64,000 nt of DNA from Arthrobacter pascens (lineage in GTDB: Bacteria; Actinomycetota; Actinomycetes; Actinomycetales; Micrococcaceae): contig NZ_JAUSXF010000001.1 in NCBI RefSeq assembly GCF_030816475.1, forward strand, positions 558,001 through 622,000, read 5' to 3'. This document shows positions 1 through 8,285 of this stretch, one piece after another. The position numbers were made by a program, and so were the translations under genes. How positions within the stretch are numbered: position 1 is the stretch's first letter; each line of letters begins with the position of its first letter. The notes under the pieces were generated by a model that worked only from the letters and a program-made list of their open reading frames with translations, had not been told where the DNA came from and ran no database searches.

Positions 1-1094
1 TGGACGTCGGCACCGGCTGCGGGATCCAGTCCTTCCACCTGCTGCACCACGCCAGACACGTCACCGCGACGGACATCTCGGAGCGGGCGCTGGCCTTCAC
101 TCGCTTCAACCTGCTCCTGAATGCCGACGCCCTGCACCTGGACCCGGACCGTCTCGAGGACCGGGTGAGCCTGCGCCTCGGGTCGCTGCTGGAACCCGTG
201 GCCGGAGAAGAGTTTGACCTCGTGGTCTCCAACCCGCCCTTCGTGATCACGCCGCGCAGCTTCGGCGAGGAGGTCACGGACCAGTTCACCTATCGGGACG
301 GCGGCCTGCCCGGCGACGAAATAGTCGCCTCCCTCGTGGCCGCCCTGCCCGGAGTCCTGGCCTCGGGCGGGACCGCTCAGCTCCTGGGCAACTGGGAGAT
401 TCCCGCCGGGAAGCCGTGGTCGGAGCGGCCGCAGGGCTGGGTCGGACCGGACGTGGATGCATGGTTCATCCAGCGCGAGCAGGTGGACCCGGAGCAGTAC
501 GCCGAGACGTGGCTGCAGGACGCCTCCCAGTCACGCGACTGTCGGCACTACCAGGACACCTACGCCGCCTACCTGGCCGATTTCGCGTCCCGCGACGTGG
601 AGGGGATCGGCTTCGGCATGGTCTGGCTGCGGCGCCCGCCTGTTCCCGCGCCGGGCGGCGCCGTCAGGCGGGCCGCCATCAGCCGGTTCGAAGAAATCAC
701 GCACCCCATCGAACAACCCGTCGGGCCGCACCTGGGCGCCGCCGTCGAACGTTCAGACTGGCTGGCCTCCAACAGCCTGGAGGACGCGCACCTGCTGGTG
801 GCCGACGACGTCACCGAGGAACGCCACCAGCGCCCAGGTGCGGAGCACCCGGGCGTGATCCTGCTTCGCCAGGGAGCCGGGCTGCGCCGGACCAACCTGC
901 TCAGCACGGAGCTCGCCGGGTTTGTCTCGGCCTGCGACGGGGACCTTTCCGTGGGGCAGATCATCGGCGCCCTCGCCGCGCTGCTGGGCGGCAGCCTGGC
1001 GGGGGAGGAAGGGTTCGACGGCGGCGCGTTCCGGACCGGGCTGCTCACCGAGGTGGCGAACCTGGTGCGCGACGGCTTCCTGCTGCCTGAGTGA
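1..1094 (+). CDS. SAM-dependent methyltransferase, 5' end cut by window edge
   Basis: The reading frame is already open at base 3 and ends at 1094, so about 363 C-terminal residues are visible and the start lies outside the window. The first visible residues, DVGTGCGIQS, are the glycine-rich SAM-binding loop (motif I) of class I methyltransferases. An acidic TDIS follows about 20 residues later, and SNPPFV near visible residue 75 is the NPPY/F catalytic motif used by N- and Q-methyltransferases of the HemK/RlmG/Trm type. The remaining roughly 270 residues are an actinobacterial C-terminal extension I do not recognise. The fold is clear. The substrate (rRNA, protein glutamine or other) cannot be told from sequence alone. 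Confidence 0.8.
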   Translation, partial: DVGTGCGIQSFHLLHHARHVTATDISERALAFTRFNLLLNADALHLDPDRLEDRVSLRLGSLLEPVAGEEFDLVVSNPPFVITPRSFGEEVTDQFTYRDGGLPGDEIVASLVAALPGVLASGGTAQLLGNWEIPAGKPWSERPQGWVGPDVDAWFIQREQVDPEQYAETWLQDASQSRDCRHYQDTYAAYLADFASRDVEGIGFGMVWLRRPPVPAPGGAVRRAAISRFEEITHPIEQPVGPHLGAAVERSDWLASNSLEDAHLLVADDVTEERHQRPGAEHPGVILLRQGAGLRRTNLLSTELAGFVSACDGDLSVGQIIGALAALLGGSLAGEEGFDGGAFRTGLLTEVANLVRDGFLLPE

Positions 1095-1161
1095 TTCCGT
1101 TCGCCGGGAGCGATGTCAAGCGTTTCCTTCACAGCTGGCGGGTGCTGGCTACACTGGAGCC

Positions 1162-1875
1162 GTGAACACCGAATCCGCAGGAACTCCGGCCGTTGGCACC
1201 GCCGCTGCGGGCACGCGGCGGAACCGGGCCGGGACCACAGTGGAAATCACCGACCCCAAAGCCATCCGGGCGCTGGCACACGCTGCCCGGCTGGAGGTCA
1301 TCTCCGAGCTCTATTCCACCCAGCTCGGCCGCACCGCCACCGAGCTCGCGGTCCAGACCGGGCTGACCCCCAGCGCCATGAGCTACCACCTGCGGGCATT
1401 GCAGAAGTGGGGCATCGTGGCGCCGGCCGAGGCGTCAGGGGATGCCCGGGAGCGGCGCTGGAAAGCAGCGGGAACCGACTTCACCATCAACTCCGGCGGG
1501 GGACCCGCCAGCCCCCAGTTCGCTGTCCTGGACCTGGAACTCGATGCGTTCCGCCGCCGGGCCCGCGCCTACGCCCGGGCCCGTGATGAGCGCCACGTCA
1601 GCCGAGCGCCGGTGGAGGCGCCGACCGAGGCGCCCACCGCCGTCGTCCTTGCCAGCAGCCTGTTGTACCTCACCCGCGAACAGCAGGCGGAACTGACCGA
1701 ACGCCTGTTCTCCCTGCTCAACGAGTACGAGCTGCAGGATCCGCACCGGATTCCCGCAGGAGCCGAAAGGATGGCAGCCATGTGGTCGCTGATTCCCGAT
1801 GACCGTCCGGTCCCGGCGCCCGGAGTTGCCGGTGCGGCCGAAAGCGCCGCCGACGACACTCCGGGTGCTGTGTAA
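1162..1875 (+). CDS. ArsR-like winged-helix transcriptional regulator
   Basis: The 237-residue product carries one winged helix-turn-helix domain at about residues 30-100 (ITDPKAIRALAHAARLEVI, then ATELAVQTGLTPSAMSYHLR as the recognition helices, and ARERRW as the wing). This is the ArsR/HTH_20 arrangement of a cytoplasmic DNA-binding repressor. No metal-binding cysteines are visible. The C-terminal half (RRRARAYARARDERHVSR and a helical stretch up to residue 210) is the extension seen in many actinobacterial members and probably mediates dimerisation. The GTG at 1162 was chosen because GGAG lies just upstream and the domain begins soon after; an upstream in-frame extension would overlap the methyltransferase gene. 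Target genes are unknown. Confidence 0.75.
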   Translation: MNTESAGTPAVGTAAAGTRRNRAGTTVEITDPKAIRALAHAARLEVISELYSTQLGRTATELAVQTGLTPSAMSYHLRALQKWGIVAPAEASGDARERRWKAAGTDFTINSGGGPASPQFAVLDLELDAFRRRARAYARARDERHVSRAPVEAPTEAPTAVVLASSLLYLTREQQAELTERLFSLLNEYELQDPHRIPAGAERMAAMWSLIPDDRPVPAPGVAGAAESAADDTPGAV

Positions 1876-2012
1876 ACGACAGAAATCCGGCGCCTCACCA
1901 TGGTACGAAAAGCCGTATGTTTTCCACAGGAATGCGCACAATTGACCAAAATATGGTGAACTAGGCCAGTATGGGCTCATCTGCCCGAGCAACCTTTTTC
2001 TGTAGGAGCACC

Positions 2013-4742
2013 GTGCCAAGCAAGGCCAAAACCGGCAAGAAACTCGTGATCGTGGAGTCTCCGGCCAAGAGCAAGACCATCGCCAAGTACCTGGGCGAGG
2101 GTTTCATCGTAGAGGCCTCCATCGGTCACATCCGCGACCTGCCGCAGCCGTCCGAACTCCCCGCGGAGCTGAAGAAAACCTCCGTAGGCAAGTTCGCCGT
2201 CGATATCGACAACGACTTCAAGCCGTACTACGTCGTGTCGCCGGACAAGAAGAAAAAGGTGGCCGAACTCAAGGCCCAGCTCAAAGATGCTGACGCTCTT
2301 TATCTCGCAACCGATGGGGACCGCGAGGGCGAGGCCATCGCGTGGCACCTGCTGGAAGTACTCAAGCCCAAGGTCCCCGTCTACCGGATGACGTTCGGCG
2401 AAATCACCAAGGAAGCCATCCACCGCGCCATGGACAACCTGCGCGACGTGGATTCCGCGCTGGTCGACGCCCAGGAAACCCGCCGGGTACTGGACCGCCT
2501 GTACGGCTACGAGATTTCCCCCGTCCTTTGGCGCAAGGTGGCCCGGGGCCTGTCCGCAGGCCGGGTGCAGTCAGTGGTCACCCGCATGGTGGTGGACCGT
2601 GAACGGGAACGCATGGCCTTCAAGGCGGCGTCCTACTGGGATCTCACCGGCCAGTTCGGCGCCGGTTCGGGCTCTTTCAAAGCGAAGCTGGCCGCCGTTG
2701 ACGGCGCCAAGGTGGCCACCGGCCGTGACTTCAACGACGACGGCGTCCTTACCTCGCGCAACGTCGCCCACCTTAACGAGGAACTGGCCACCTCGCTGGC
2801 CGCCGGCCTGCAGGACGTCTCGTTCACTGTCCGGTCAGTTGACACCAAGCCGTACACGCGCCGCCCCGCCGCGCCGTTCACCACTTCCACACTGCAGCAG
2901 GAGGCCGGCCGCAAGCTGCGCTTCTCGTCTAAGAGCACCATGCAGGTGGCCCAGCGGCTGTATGAAAACGGCTACATCACCTATATGCGTACGGACTCCT
3001 CCGCCCTGAGCGATGAGGCCGTCACCGCCGCCCGCCGGCAGGCCTCGGAGCTGTACGGCCCCGAGTACATCCCGGCGTCGCCGCGCGTCTACACCAGCAA
3101 GGCCGCGAACGCGCAGGAAGCCCACGAGGCCATCCGCCCCGCCGGTGACTCGTTCCGCACGCCTGCCCAGGTGGCCAAGCAGCTCTCGGGGGACGAGTTC
3201 CGCCTGTACGAGCTGATCTGGAAGCGCACCGTCGCCTCCCAGATGGGTGACGCCAAGGGCTCGACGGCGACCATCCGCCTGGGCGCGGTGGCAGCGGACG
3301 GCCGGGACGCCGAATTCTCCGCCTCTGGCACTGTCATCACCTTCCCCGGCTTCTTGGCCGCCTATGAGGAAGGCAAGGACGAAACCCGTGGCGATGAGGA
3401 CTCCGAGGAGACCCGCCGGCTGCCGAACGTTGCCAAGGGCGATGCCCTGACGGCGTCGGACATCCTCGCCGTGGGCCATGAGACCTCGCCGCCGCCCCGC
3501 TTCACTGAAGCCTCGCTGACAGCGGAGCTGGAGAAGAAGGGCATCGGGCGCCCGTCCACGTATGCCTCCACCATCTCCACCATCCAGGACCGCGGCTACG
3601 TGCGGAAACAGGGCTCGGCCCTGGTCCCGAGCTGGATCGCGTTCTCCGTGATCCGCCTGCTGGAGCAGCACTTCACCGACTACGTGGACTACGAATTCAC
3701 CGCTGACATGGAAGGCGACCTGGACAAGATCGCCAACGGCCAGGCCGTCGGCGCCTCCTGGCTTCGGCACTTCTACTTCGGGGAAGACTCCGATCCGGGC
3801 CTGCTCAGCATCGTCAACAACCTGGGCGAGATCGACGCGCGGGAAATCAACTCGATCCCCATCACCGACGAGATCACGCTTCGCGTGGGCAAATTTGGTC
3901 CCTATCTTGAGAGTTCAGCCGCCACCGTTGACCCCAAGACCGGCGAGATCATCGAGTCCTCGCGCGCCAACGTTCCCGAAGACCTGGCCCCGGATGAACT
4001 GACCGCAGCCAAAGCCAAAGAGCTGATGGAAACAGCGGCACCGGAAGAACGCGTGCTGGGCGCCGATCCGCACACCGGTCACACCGTCGTGGCCAAGAAC
4101 GGCCGCTACGGCGCCTATGTCACGGAGATCATCCCCGAGATGACCGATGAACAGCTGGCCAACCAGCCCGTGGAGTACTACAAGAACGGTAAGCCCAAGC
4201 CGCCGAAGAAGCCCGTCAAGGCCAAGCCGCGCACCGGCTCGCTGTTCGCGTCCATGTCTGTCGATTCCGTCACCCTGGATGAGGCCCTGCAGCTCATGAG
4301 CCTGCCCCGCGTGCTGGGCGAGGACGCCGAAGGCAACCTCATCACCGTGCAGAACGGCCGGTTTGGCCCGTACCTGAAGAAGGGCACGGACTCCCGCTCG
4401 ATCGGCTCCGAAGAGGAGATCTTCACGATCACCCTGGAGCAGGCCCTGGAAATCTACTCCCAGCCCAAGCAGCGCGGTGCCCGTGCTGCTGTGCCGCCGC
4501 TGGCTGAGTTCGGTCCGGACCCCGTGTCGGAAAAGAACATCGTGGTGAAGGAGGGCCGCTTCGGTCCCTACATCACCGACGGCGTCACCAACATCACCGT
4601 CCCCCGCACCACCTCACTGGAGGAACTGACGCGGGAACGCGCCGTCGAACTGCTCGCCGAAAAACGGGCGAAGGGTCCGGTCAAGCGGACCACCACCGCC
4701 CGCAAGGCACCGCCCAAGAAGAAGGCCGCGGCCAAGAAGTAG
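2013..4742 (+). CDS. topA: DNA topoisomerase I (type IA)
   Basis: TopA relaxes negatively supercoiled DNA through a transient 5'-phosphotyrosyl intermediate. The 909-residue protein begins with the Toprim fold (VIVESPAKSKTIAKYLG, with E15 as the acidic catalytic residue, and ATDGDREGEAIAWHL supplying the metal-binding D-x-D). The active-site tyrosine is Y324 in GYITYMRTDS. After residue 600 there are repeated GRFGPYL-type modules in place of zinc fingers, and the tail is lysine-rich (KKKAAAKK), as in mycobacterial and other actinobacterial TopA. The GTG at 2013 follows TAGGAGC with correct spacing, so the in-frame ATG at 1971 is probably not used. Essential housekeeping gene. Confidence 0.97.
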   Translation: MPSKAKTGKKLVIVESPAKSKTIAKYLGEGFIVEASIGHIRDLPQPSELPAELKKTSVGKFAVDIDNDFKPYYVVSPDKKKKVAELKAQLKDADALYLATDGDREGEAIAWHLLEVLKPKVPVYRMTFGEITKEAIHRAMDNLRDVDSALVDAQETRRVLDRLYGYEISPVLWRKVARGLSAGRVQSVVTRMVVDRERERMAFKAASYWDLTGQFGAGSGSFKAKLAAVDGAKVATGRDFNDDGVLTSRNVAHLNEELATSLAAGLQDVSFTVRSVDTKPYTRRPAAPFTTSTLQQEAGRKLRFSSKSTMQVAQRLYENGYITYMRTDSSALSDEAVTAARRQASELYGPEYIPASPRVYTSKAANAQEAHEAIRPAGDSFRTPAQVAKQLSGDEFRLYELIWKRTVASQMGDAKGSTATIRLGAVAADGRDAEFSASGTVITFPGFLAAYEEGKDETRGDEDSEETRRLPNVAKGDALTASDILAVGHETSPPPRFTEASLTAELEKKGIGRPSTYASTISTIQDRGYVRKQGSALVPSWIAFSVIRLLEQHFTDYVDYEFTADMEGDLDKIANGQAVGASWLRHFYFGEDSDPGLLSIVNNLGEIDAREINSIPITDEITLRVGKFGPYLESSAATVDPKTGEIIESSRANVPEDLAPDELTAAKAKELMETAAPEERVLGADPHTGHTVVAKNGRYGAYVTEIIPEMTDEQLANQPVEYYKNGKPKPPKKPVKAKPRTGSLFASMSVDSVTLDEALQLMSLPRVLGEDAEGNLITVQNGRFGPYLKKGTDSRSIGSEEEIFTITLEQALEIYSQPKQRGARAAVPPLAEFGPDPVSEKNIVVKEGRFGPYITDGVTNITVPRTTSLEELTRERAVELLAEKRAKGPVKRTTTARKAPPKKKAAAKK

Positions 4743-4759
4743 GCGCTCCGGCGCCGAGT

Positions 4760-4811
4760 TCGCTGGAACGGTGCGAGTTCGCCGGAACGTTCCAGCGATC
4801 CCGCACCGTTC
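4760..4811. repeat. Intergenic inverted repeat after topA
   Basis: Two nested complementary pairs are visible: TCGCTGGAACG (4760-4770) with CGTTCCAGCGA (4788-4798), and GAACGGTGCG (4766-4775) with CGCACCGTTC (4802-4811). The arms overlap, so two alternative hairpins compete. It sits between topA and the SseB-domain gene. It could act as a terminator or be a copy of a dispersed intergenic repeat; no T-run follows. Confidence 0.6.
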
Positions 4812-4878
4812 GGGCGATTTCGGGTTGTGCCACAGCCGCCGTTTGCGCCCATGGTGCGCAACGTGATCGAGTAGAGAC

Positions 4879-5331
4879 ATGACTGAACAGCCCGCGCACA
4901 CGGATCTCCAGCCGCTCAACGACCTCGAGGAGAAGCTCGCCAAGGGCGGACAGCCGGACGCCAGCCCCGTGGACGTCATCCTGTCCTTCCTCAACAGCGA
5001 AGTGTACGTCGTCAGCAGTGACGGCATTGAAGGCGAGGACTCCCAGGTGGAGCCGCTGGTTCTGGCGAATGTTGACGGCGACCCCGTCCTGGCGGTCTTC
5101 TCCCACCCCAGCCGCGTAGACGAGCAGTACCTTGAGGCTGCCCCTAATGTCCTCGGCACCCAGGGCGCGGCCATCATCGCTAACATCGGCGAGGAGCTGG
5201 GCATGGTGATCAACCCGGGCGCCGCTTTCGGCTTCGAGATCAACCCCGAGGGCGTGGCCAACATCAAGCGCGACTTCAAGCGCGCCGATGAGCTGCCTGA
5301 CGGCGAGCACGGGGACACCGCCACGAACTGA
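4879..5331 (+). CDS. SseB N-terminal domain protein
   Basis: This 150-residue cytoplasmic protein matches the SseB N-terminal domain pattern: a helical start (LNDLEEKLAKGGQPDASPVDVILSFLNSE), a strand-rich middle (VYVVSSDG, EPLVLANVDGDPVLAVFS), and a conserved NPGAAFGFEINPEGV segment near residue 120. SseB-like proteins in enterobacteria are linked to serine-sensitivity enhancement. In actinobacteria the domain is widespread and its role is unclear. No signal peptide or membrane segment is present. It lies 137 bp after topA and 52 bp before the Ppx/GppA gene, in the same direction. Confidence 0.7.
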   Translation: MTEQPAHTDLQPLNDLEEKLAKGGQPDASPVDVILSFLNSEVYVVSSDGIEGEDSQVEPLVLANVDGDPVLAVFSHPSRVDEQYLEAAPNVLGTQGAAIIANIGEELGMVINPGAAFGFEINPEGVANIKRDFKRADELPDGEHGDTATN

Positions 5332-5383
5332 CATCTGCCGCGCCGGTTGTGACCGGGGCGCCCTGCCGGGCAATAATGGCAGC

Positions 5384-6370
5384 ATGCGGCTAGGCGTCCT
5401 CGATATCGGGTCCAACACAGTTCATCTCCTCCTGGTGGATGCCCACCCTGGCGCGCGTCCGGTGCCTTTCGCCTCGCACAAGCGTCCACTCTCCCTGGTG
5501 CAGTACCTGGACGGTGATGGCAACATCACGGACGCGGGGCAGCATGAGCTGACCGAGTTCGTCCTGGAAGCGTGGGAGTTCGCTGCAAAGCACAAGGCGG
5601 AGGACCTGCTGGCCTTCTGTACCTCGGCCATCCGGGAAGCGACCAACGGCCCGGAGGTGCTTGCCCGCGTCAAGCACGAGACCACGGTGACGCTGCAGGA
5701 ACTCACGGGTGACGAAGAGGCATCCATGACGTTCTTCGCTGTCAGGCGCTGGTACGGCTGGGGGGCAGGGCCCATCCTGAACCTTGACATCGGCGGCGGG
5801 TCCTTTGAAATGGCTTTCGGCCAGAACGAGCTGCCGGAAGTGGCCACCTCCGTGCCCCTTGGTGCGAGCCGCCTCACCCGTGACTGGCTCGCCGAGGACC
5901 CGCCGTCGGCAAAAAGCGTCAAGGAAGTGCGCCGCTACATCCGCACCACACTCAAACCGGCGGTGAAGGAGTTCGACGGCCTGGGCCGGGCAAATCTCGT
6001 TGCCGGGACGTCCAAGACCTTCCGGTCACTGGCCAGGATCGCCGGCGCCGCCCCCAGCGCTGCGGGCCCGTATGTGAAGCGTGAGCTGAACGCTACTGAC
6101 CTCGGCGTGTGGGCCCAACGCATTTCCGCCATGAAGACTGAGGACCGGCTGCACCTGCCGGGCGTGTCCGAAGCCCGCGCCAACCAGCTTCTCGCAGGAG
6201 CCCTGGTGGCAGAAGCTGCCCTGGAACTTTTCAACTTCAAGAAGGTCAGGATCTGCCCGTGGGCCCTCCGCGAAGGCCTGATCCTTCGACGCCTCGATCA
6301 GCTGGTCTTCGCCGGCCCGCTTGATCCGGCGCCCCACGTCATGGCACCTGAAGGGTCCCTCGCCCTCTGA
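5384..6370 (+). CDS. ppx: Ppx/GppA family exopolyphosphatase
   Basis: Members hydrolyse inorganic polyphosphate or pppGpp. The 328-residue protein has the two-lobed ASKHA fold of the family: LGVLDIGSNTVHLLLVD at residues 3-19 (phosphate 1 loop), CTSAIREATN near residue 80, and LDIGGGSFEMAFG near residue 130 (phosphate 2 loop). The length matches the short mycobacterial Ppx1/Ppx2 type, which lacks the HD-like C-terminal domains of E. coli Ppx. The ATG at 5384 begins exactly at the first strand of the fold; the in-frame extension upstream would overlap the preceding gene. Whether it prefers polyphosphate or pppGpp is not decided by the sequence. Confidence 0.9.
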   Translation: MRLGVLDIGSNTVHLLLVDAHPGARPVPFASHKRPLSLVQYLDGDGNITDAGQHELTEFVLEAWEFAAKHKAEDLLAFCTSAIREATNGPEVLARVKHETTVTLQELTGDEEASMTFFAVRRWYGWGAGPILNLDIGGGSFEMAFGQNELPEVATSVPLGASRLTRDWLAEDPPSAKSVKEVRRYIRTTLKPAVKEFDGLGRANLVAGTSKTFRSLARIAGAAPSAAGPYVKRELNATDLGVWAQRISAMKTEDRLHLPGVSEARANQLLAGALVAEAALELFNFKKVRICPWALREGLILRRLDQLVFAGPLDPAPHVMAPEGSLAL

Positions 6371-6707
6371 ATCCGGTCCCGCCGCCCTTGTCTATGACTA
6401 TGGCACGAGGTTCTGGCACGAGTGGGTTAAAACCACGGTGCCGGGCAAAAACGCGCTAAAGCGAAACCATCCTTAAAGCGAAAACACCGGGGCCCGCAGC
6501 AGGAAAATGGGGGAAAACCTGCTGCAGGCCACCGGCGCTCCGGGCAAACATCCCCATGCTTGCCGCATCACTCGCACCCTCAATGAGGCAATTACTACGT
6601 TAGGACCCTAACTTGTGAGGGACCTCCAGCGAACATGGGAGCCGGCTGTGAATCCTGTGCGCCGCTTTGTTTCGGCAGCACGGGGGCCGAACTGCAATGA
6701 TGGATCC
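6371..6707. other. 337-bp gap with a strong hairpin
   Basis: No credible gene is visible. The gap is comparatively A-rich around 6425-6490. It contains a perfect inverted repeat GCAGCAGG (6497-6504) / CCTGCTGC (6519-6526) with an A/G-rich loop. GGCC pairs just outside the stem extend it with one mismatch. It is probably a terminator for the ppx transcript, and the rest probably carries the proC promoter. Confidence 0.5.
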
Positions 6708-7541
6708 ATGAGCAACCGAATCGCATTCCTTGGCTGTGGGTCCATGAACGAAGCCATCCTGGGTGGCCTCCTGGAGGGCGGAGCAGACCCGTCCGACATC
6801 GTGGCCACTGTCCGGCGGGCAGAGCGGGCCGCCGAACTGGCCGTACGCTACCACGGGATCACAGCCATCGCCGGCGAGGAGGAACCCGACAACAACAAGC
6901 AGGCGGCGAAGGGCTCGGCCGTTGTGATTCTGGGCGTCAAACCCCTGGGGATCGCGGACCTGGCCAGGGAGATCGGCGGATCCCTGTCGCCGCAGACCAT
7001 CGTCATCAGCGTCGCGGCGGCTGTTTCCCTGGCACAGCTGGAAGGCGCGCTGCCTCCCGGCCAGCCGGTCATCCGGAGCATGCCCAATACGCCTGCCAAG
7101 CTGGGCCGGGGCGTCGTCTCCGTCACGCCCGGCAGCCACTGCACGCCTGAGCAGCTACAGAAGGCCAAAAGCATCCTCAAGTCGGCGGGCACCGTCGTTG
7201 AAGTGCCGGAGGATCAGGTGGACGCGCTCTCAGCCATCAGCGGTTCAGGACCGGCCTACGCGTTCTACCTTGCCGAGGCCATGGCCTCCGCCGGCGTCGA
7301 ACTGGGCCTGGACCCTGAACTGTCGCTGCTCCTTGCCCGGGAAACCGTGGCCGGCGCGGGCTTCATGCTGGCGGAGCCGGGTGCCGATCCTTCGGCCCTG
7401 CGCAAGGCGGTGACGAGTCCCAACGGCACCACTGAGCGGGCCATCGCGACATTCGATGACAGGGGCATCCCGTCAATCATTGCTGCCGGCGCCCGCGCCG
7501 CTGCAGAGCGTGCTGCGGAGATCACCCGCCAGCTCAGCTAG
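6708..7541 (+). CDS. proC: Pyrroline-5-carboxylate reductase
   Basis: ProC reduces delta-1-pyrroline-5-carboxylate to L-proline with NAD(P)H, the last step of proline synthesis. The 277-residue protein opens with the Rossmann motif FLGCGSMNEAIL (residues 6-17). It contains VIRSMPNTPAKLGRG near residue 122 and the family signature in ALSAISGSGPAYAFYLAEAM near residue 180, and ends with SPNGTTERAIATF and a helical tail. The ATG at 6708 starts immediately before the nucleotide-binding strand; two other nearby ATGs are out of frame. It converges on trkA across 57 bp. Confidence 0.96.
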   Translation: MSNRIAFLGCGSMNEAILGGLLEGGADPSDIVATVRRAERAAELAVRYHGITAIAGEEEPDNNKQAAKGSAVVILGVKPLGIADLAREIGGSLSPQTIVISVAAAVSLAQLEGALPPGQPVIRSMPNTPAKLGRGVVSVTPGSHCTPEQLQKAKSILKSAGTVVEVPEDQVDALSAISGSGPAYAFYLAEAMASAGVELGLDPELSLLLARETVAGAGFMLAEPGADPSALRKAVTSPNGTTERAIATFDDRGIPSIIAAGARAAAERAAEITRQLS

Positions 7542-7598
7542 TCTCGGCCAGTTCCCGACGTCGCGGGCTTCCGGAGTCGCGGGTTGCAGCAGGGGGTG

Positions 7599-8285
7599 CT
7601 ACGGCCGCGCCGCGAACCGCTCCAGCAGATCAACGTGGCCGGACACAATCAGCATGTCGCGGGAAGACACTTTGGTCTCAGGGCGGGCGTAGGTAAAGTC
7701 CTCGCCCGGGGATTTCACGCCGACGATCGTCACGCCGTATTTCGACCGGACCTTGGATTCATCCAGCGTGAACCCCACGGTTTCACGCGGCGGGTACATC
7801 TTCACGATGGCGAAGTCGTCGTCGAACTCAATGAAGTCCAGCATGCGTCCGGAAACGAGGTGGGCGGCCCGGACGCCGGCATCGGCCTCGGGATAGATGA
7901 CGTGATTCGCGCCGATGCGGGTGAGGATCTTGCCGTGCGAGGGCGTGATGGCTTTCACCCATAGGTGCTCGATGCCCAGGTCCACCAGGTTAACGGTGAT
8001 CAGCACGGAGGACTCGATGGACGTCCCGACGCCAACGACAGCGGAACTGAACTCCTGAGCGCCGAGCTGGCGCAGGGCATCGATGTTGGTGGCGTCCGCT
8101 TCCACCACATGGGTCAGGAGCGGCGCCCACTTCTGGACAAGGCTCCGGTCACGTTCGATGGCAAGCACTTCGCGGCCCTGCTTCACGAGCTGTTCGGCGG
8201 TGGAGGAGCCGAAGCGTCCCAGCCCGATCACCAGGACAGGTGCGTTATGGGCGGGGCGGTTGGGGGCGCCTGGGGAATTAGCCAA
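7599..8285 (-). CDS. trkA: TrkA-type potassium uptake regulatory subunit
   Basis: This is the cytoplasmic NAD/nucleotide-binding gating subunit of a Trk/Ktr potassium transporter. The 228-residue protein has an RCK_N domain (VLVIGLGRFGSSTAEQLVKQG near residue 18, then AIERD) and an RCK_C domain after residue 145 (KYGVTIVGVKSPGEDF and SRDMLIVSG). The size fits a single RCK_N-RCK_C unit. The TTG at 8285 is the only start giving a normal length: it overlaps the trkH stop by 8 bp, which suggests translational coupling. An upstream ATG would lie deep inside trkH. Confidence 0.88.
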   Translation of the reverse strand: MANSPGAPNRPAHNAPVLVIGLGRFGSSTAEQLVKQGREVLAIERDRSLVQKWAPLLTHVVEADATNIDALRQLGAQEFSSAVVGVGTSIESSVLITVNLVDLGIEHLWVKAITPSHGKILTRIGANHVIYPEADAGVRAAHLVSGRMLDFIEFDDDFAIVKMYPPRETVGFTLDESKVRSKYGVTIVGVKSPGEDFTYARPETKVSSRDMLIVSGHVDLLERFAARP

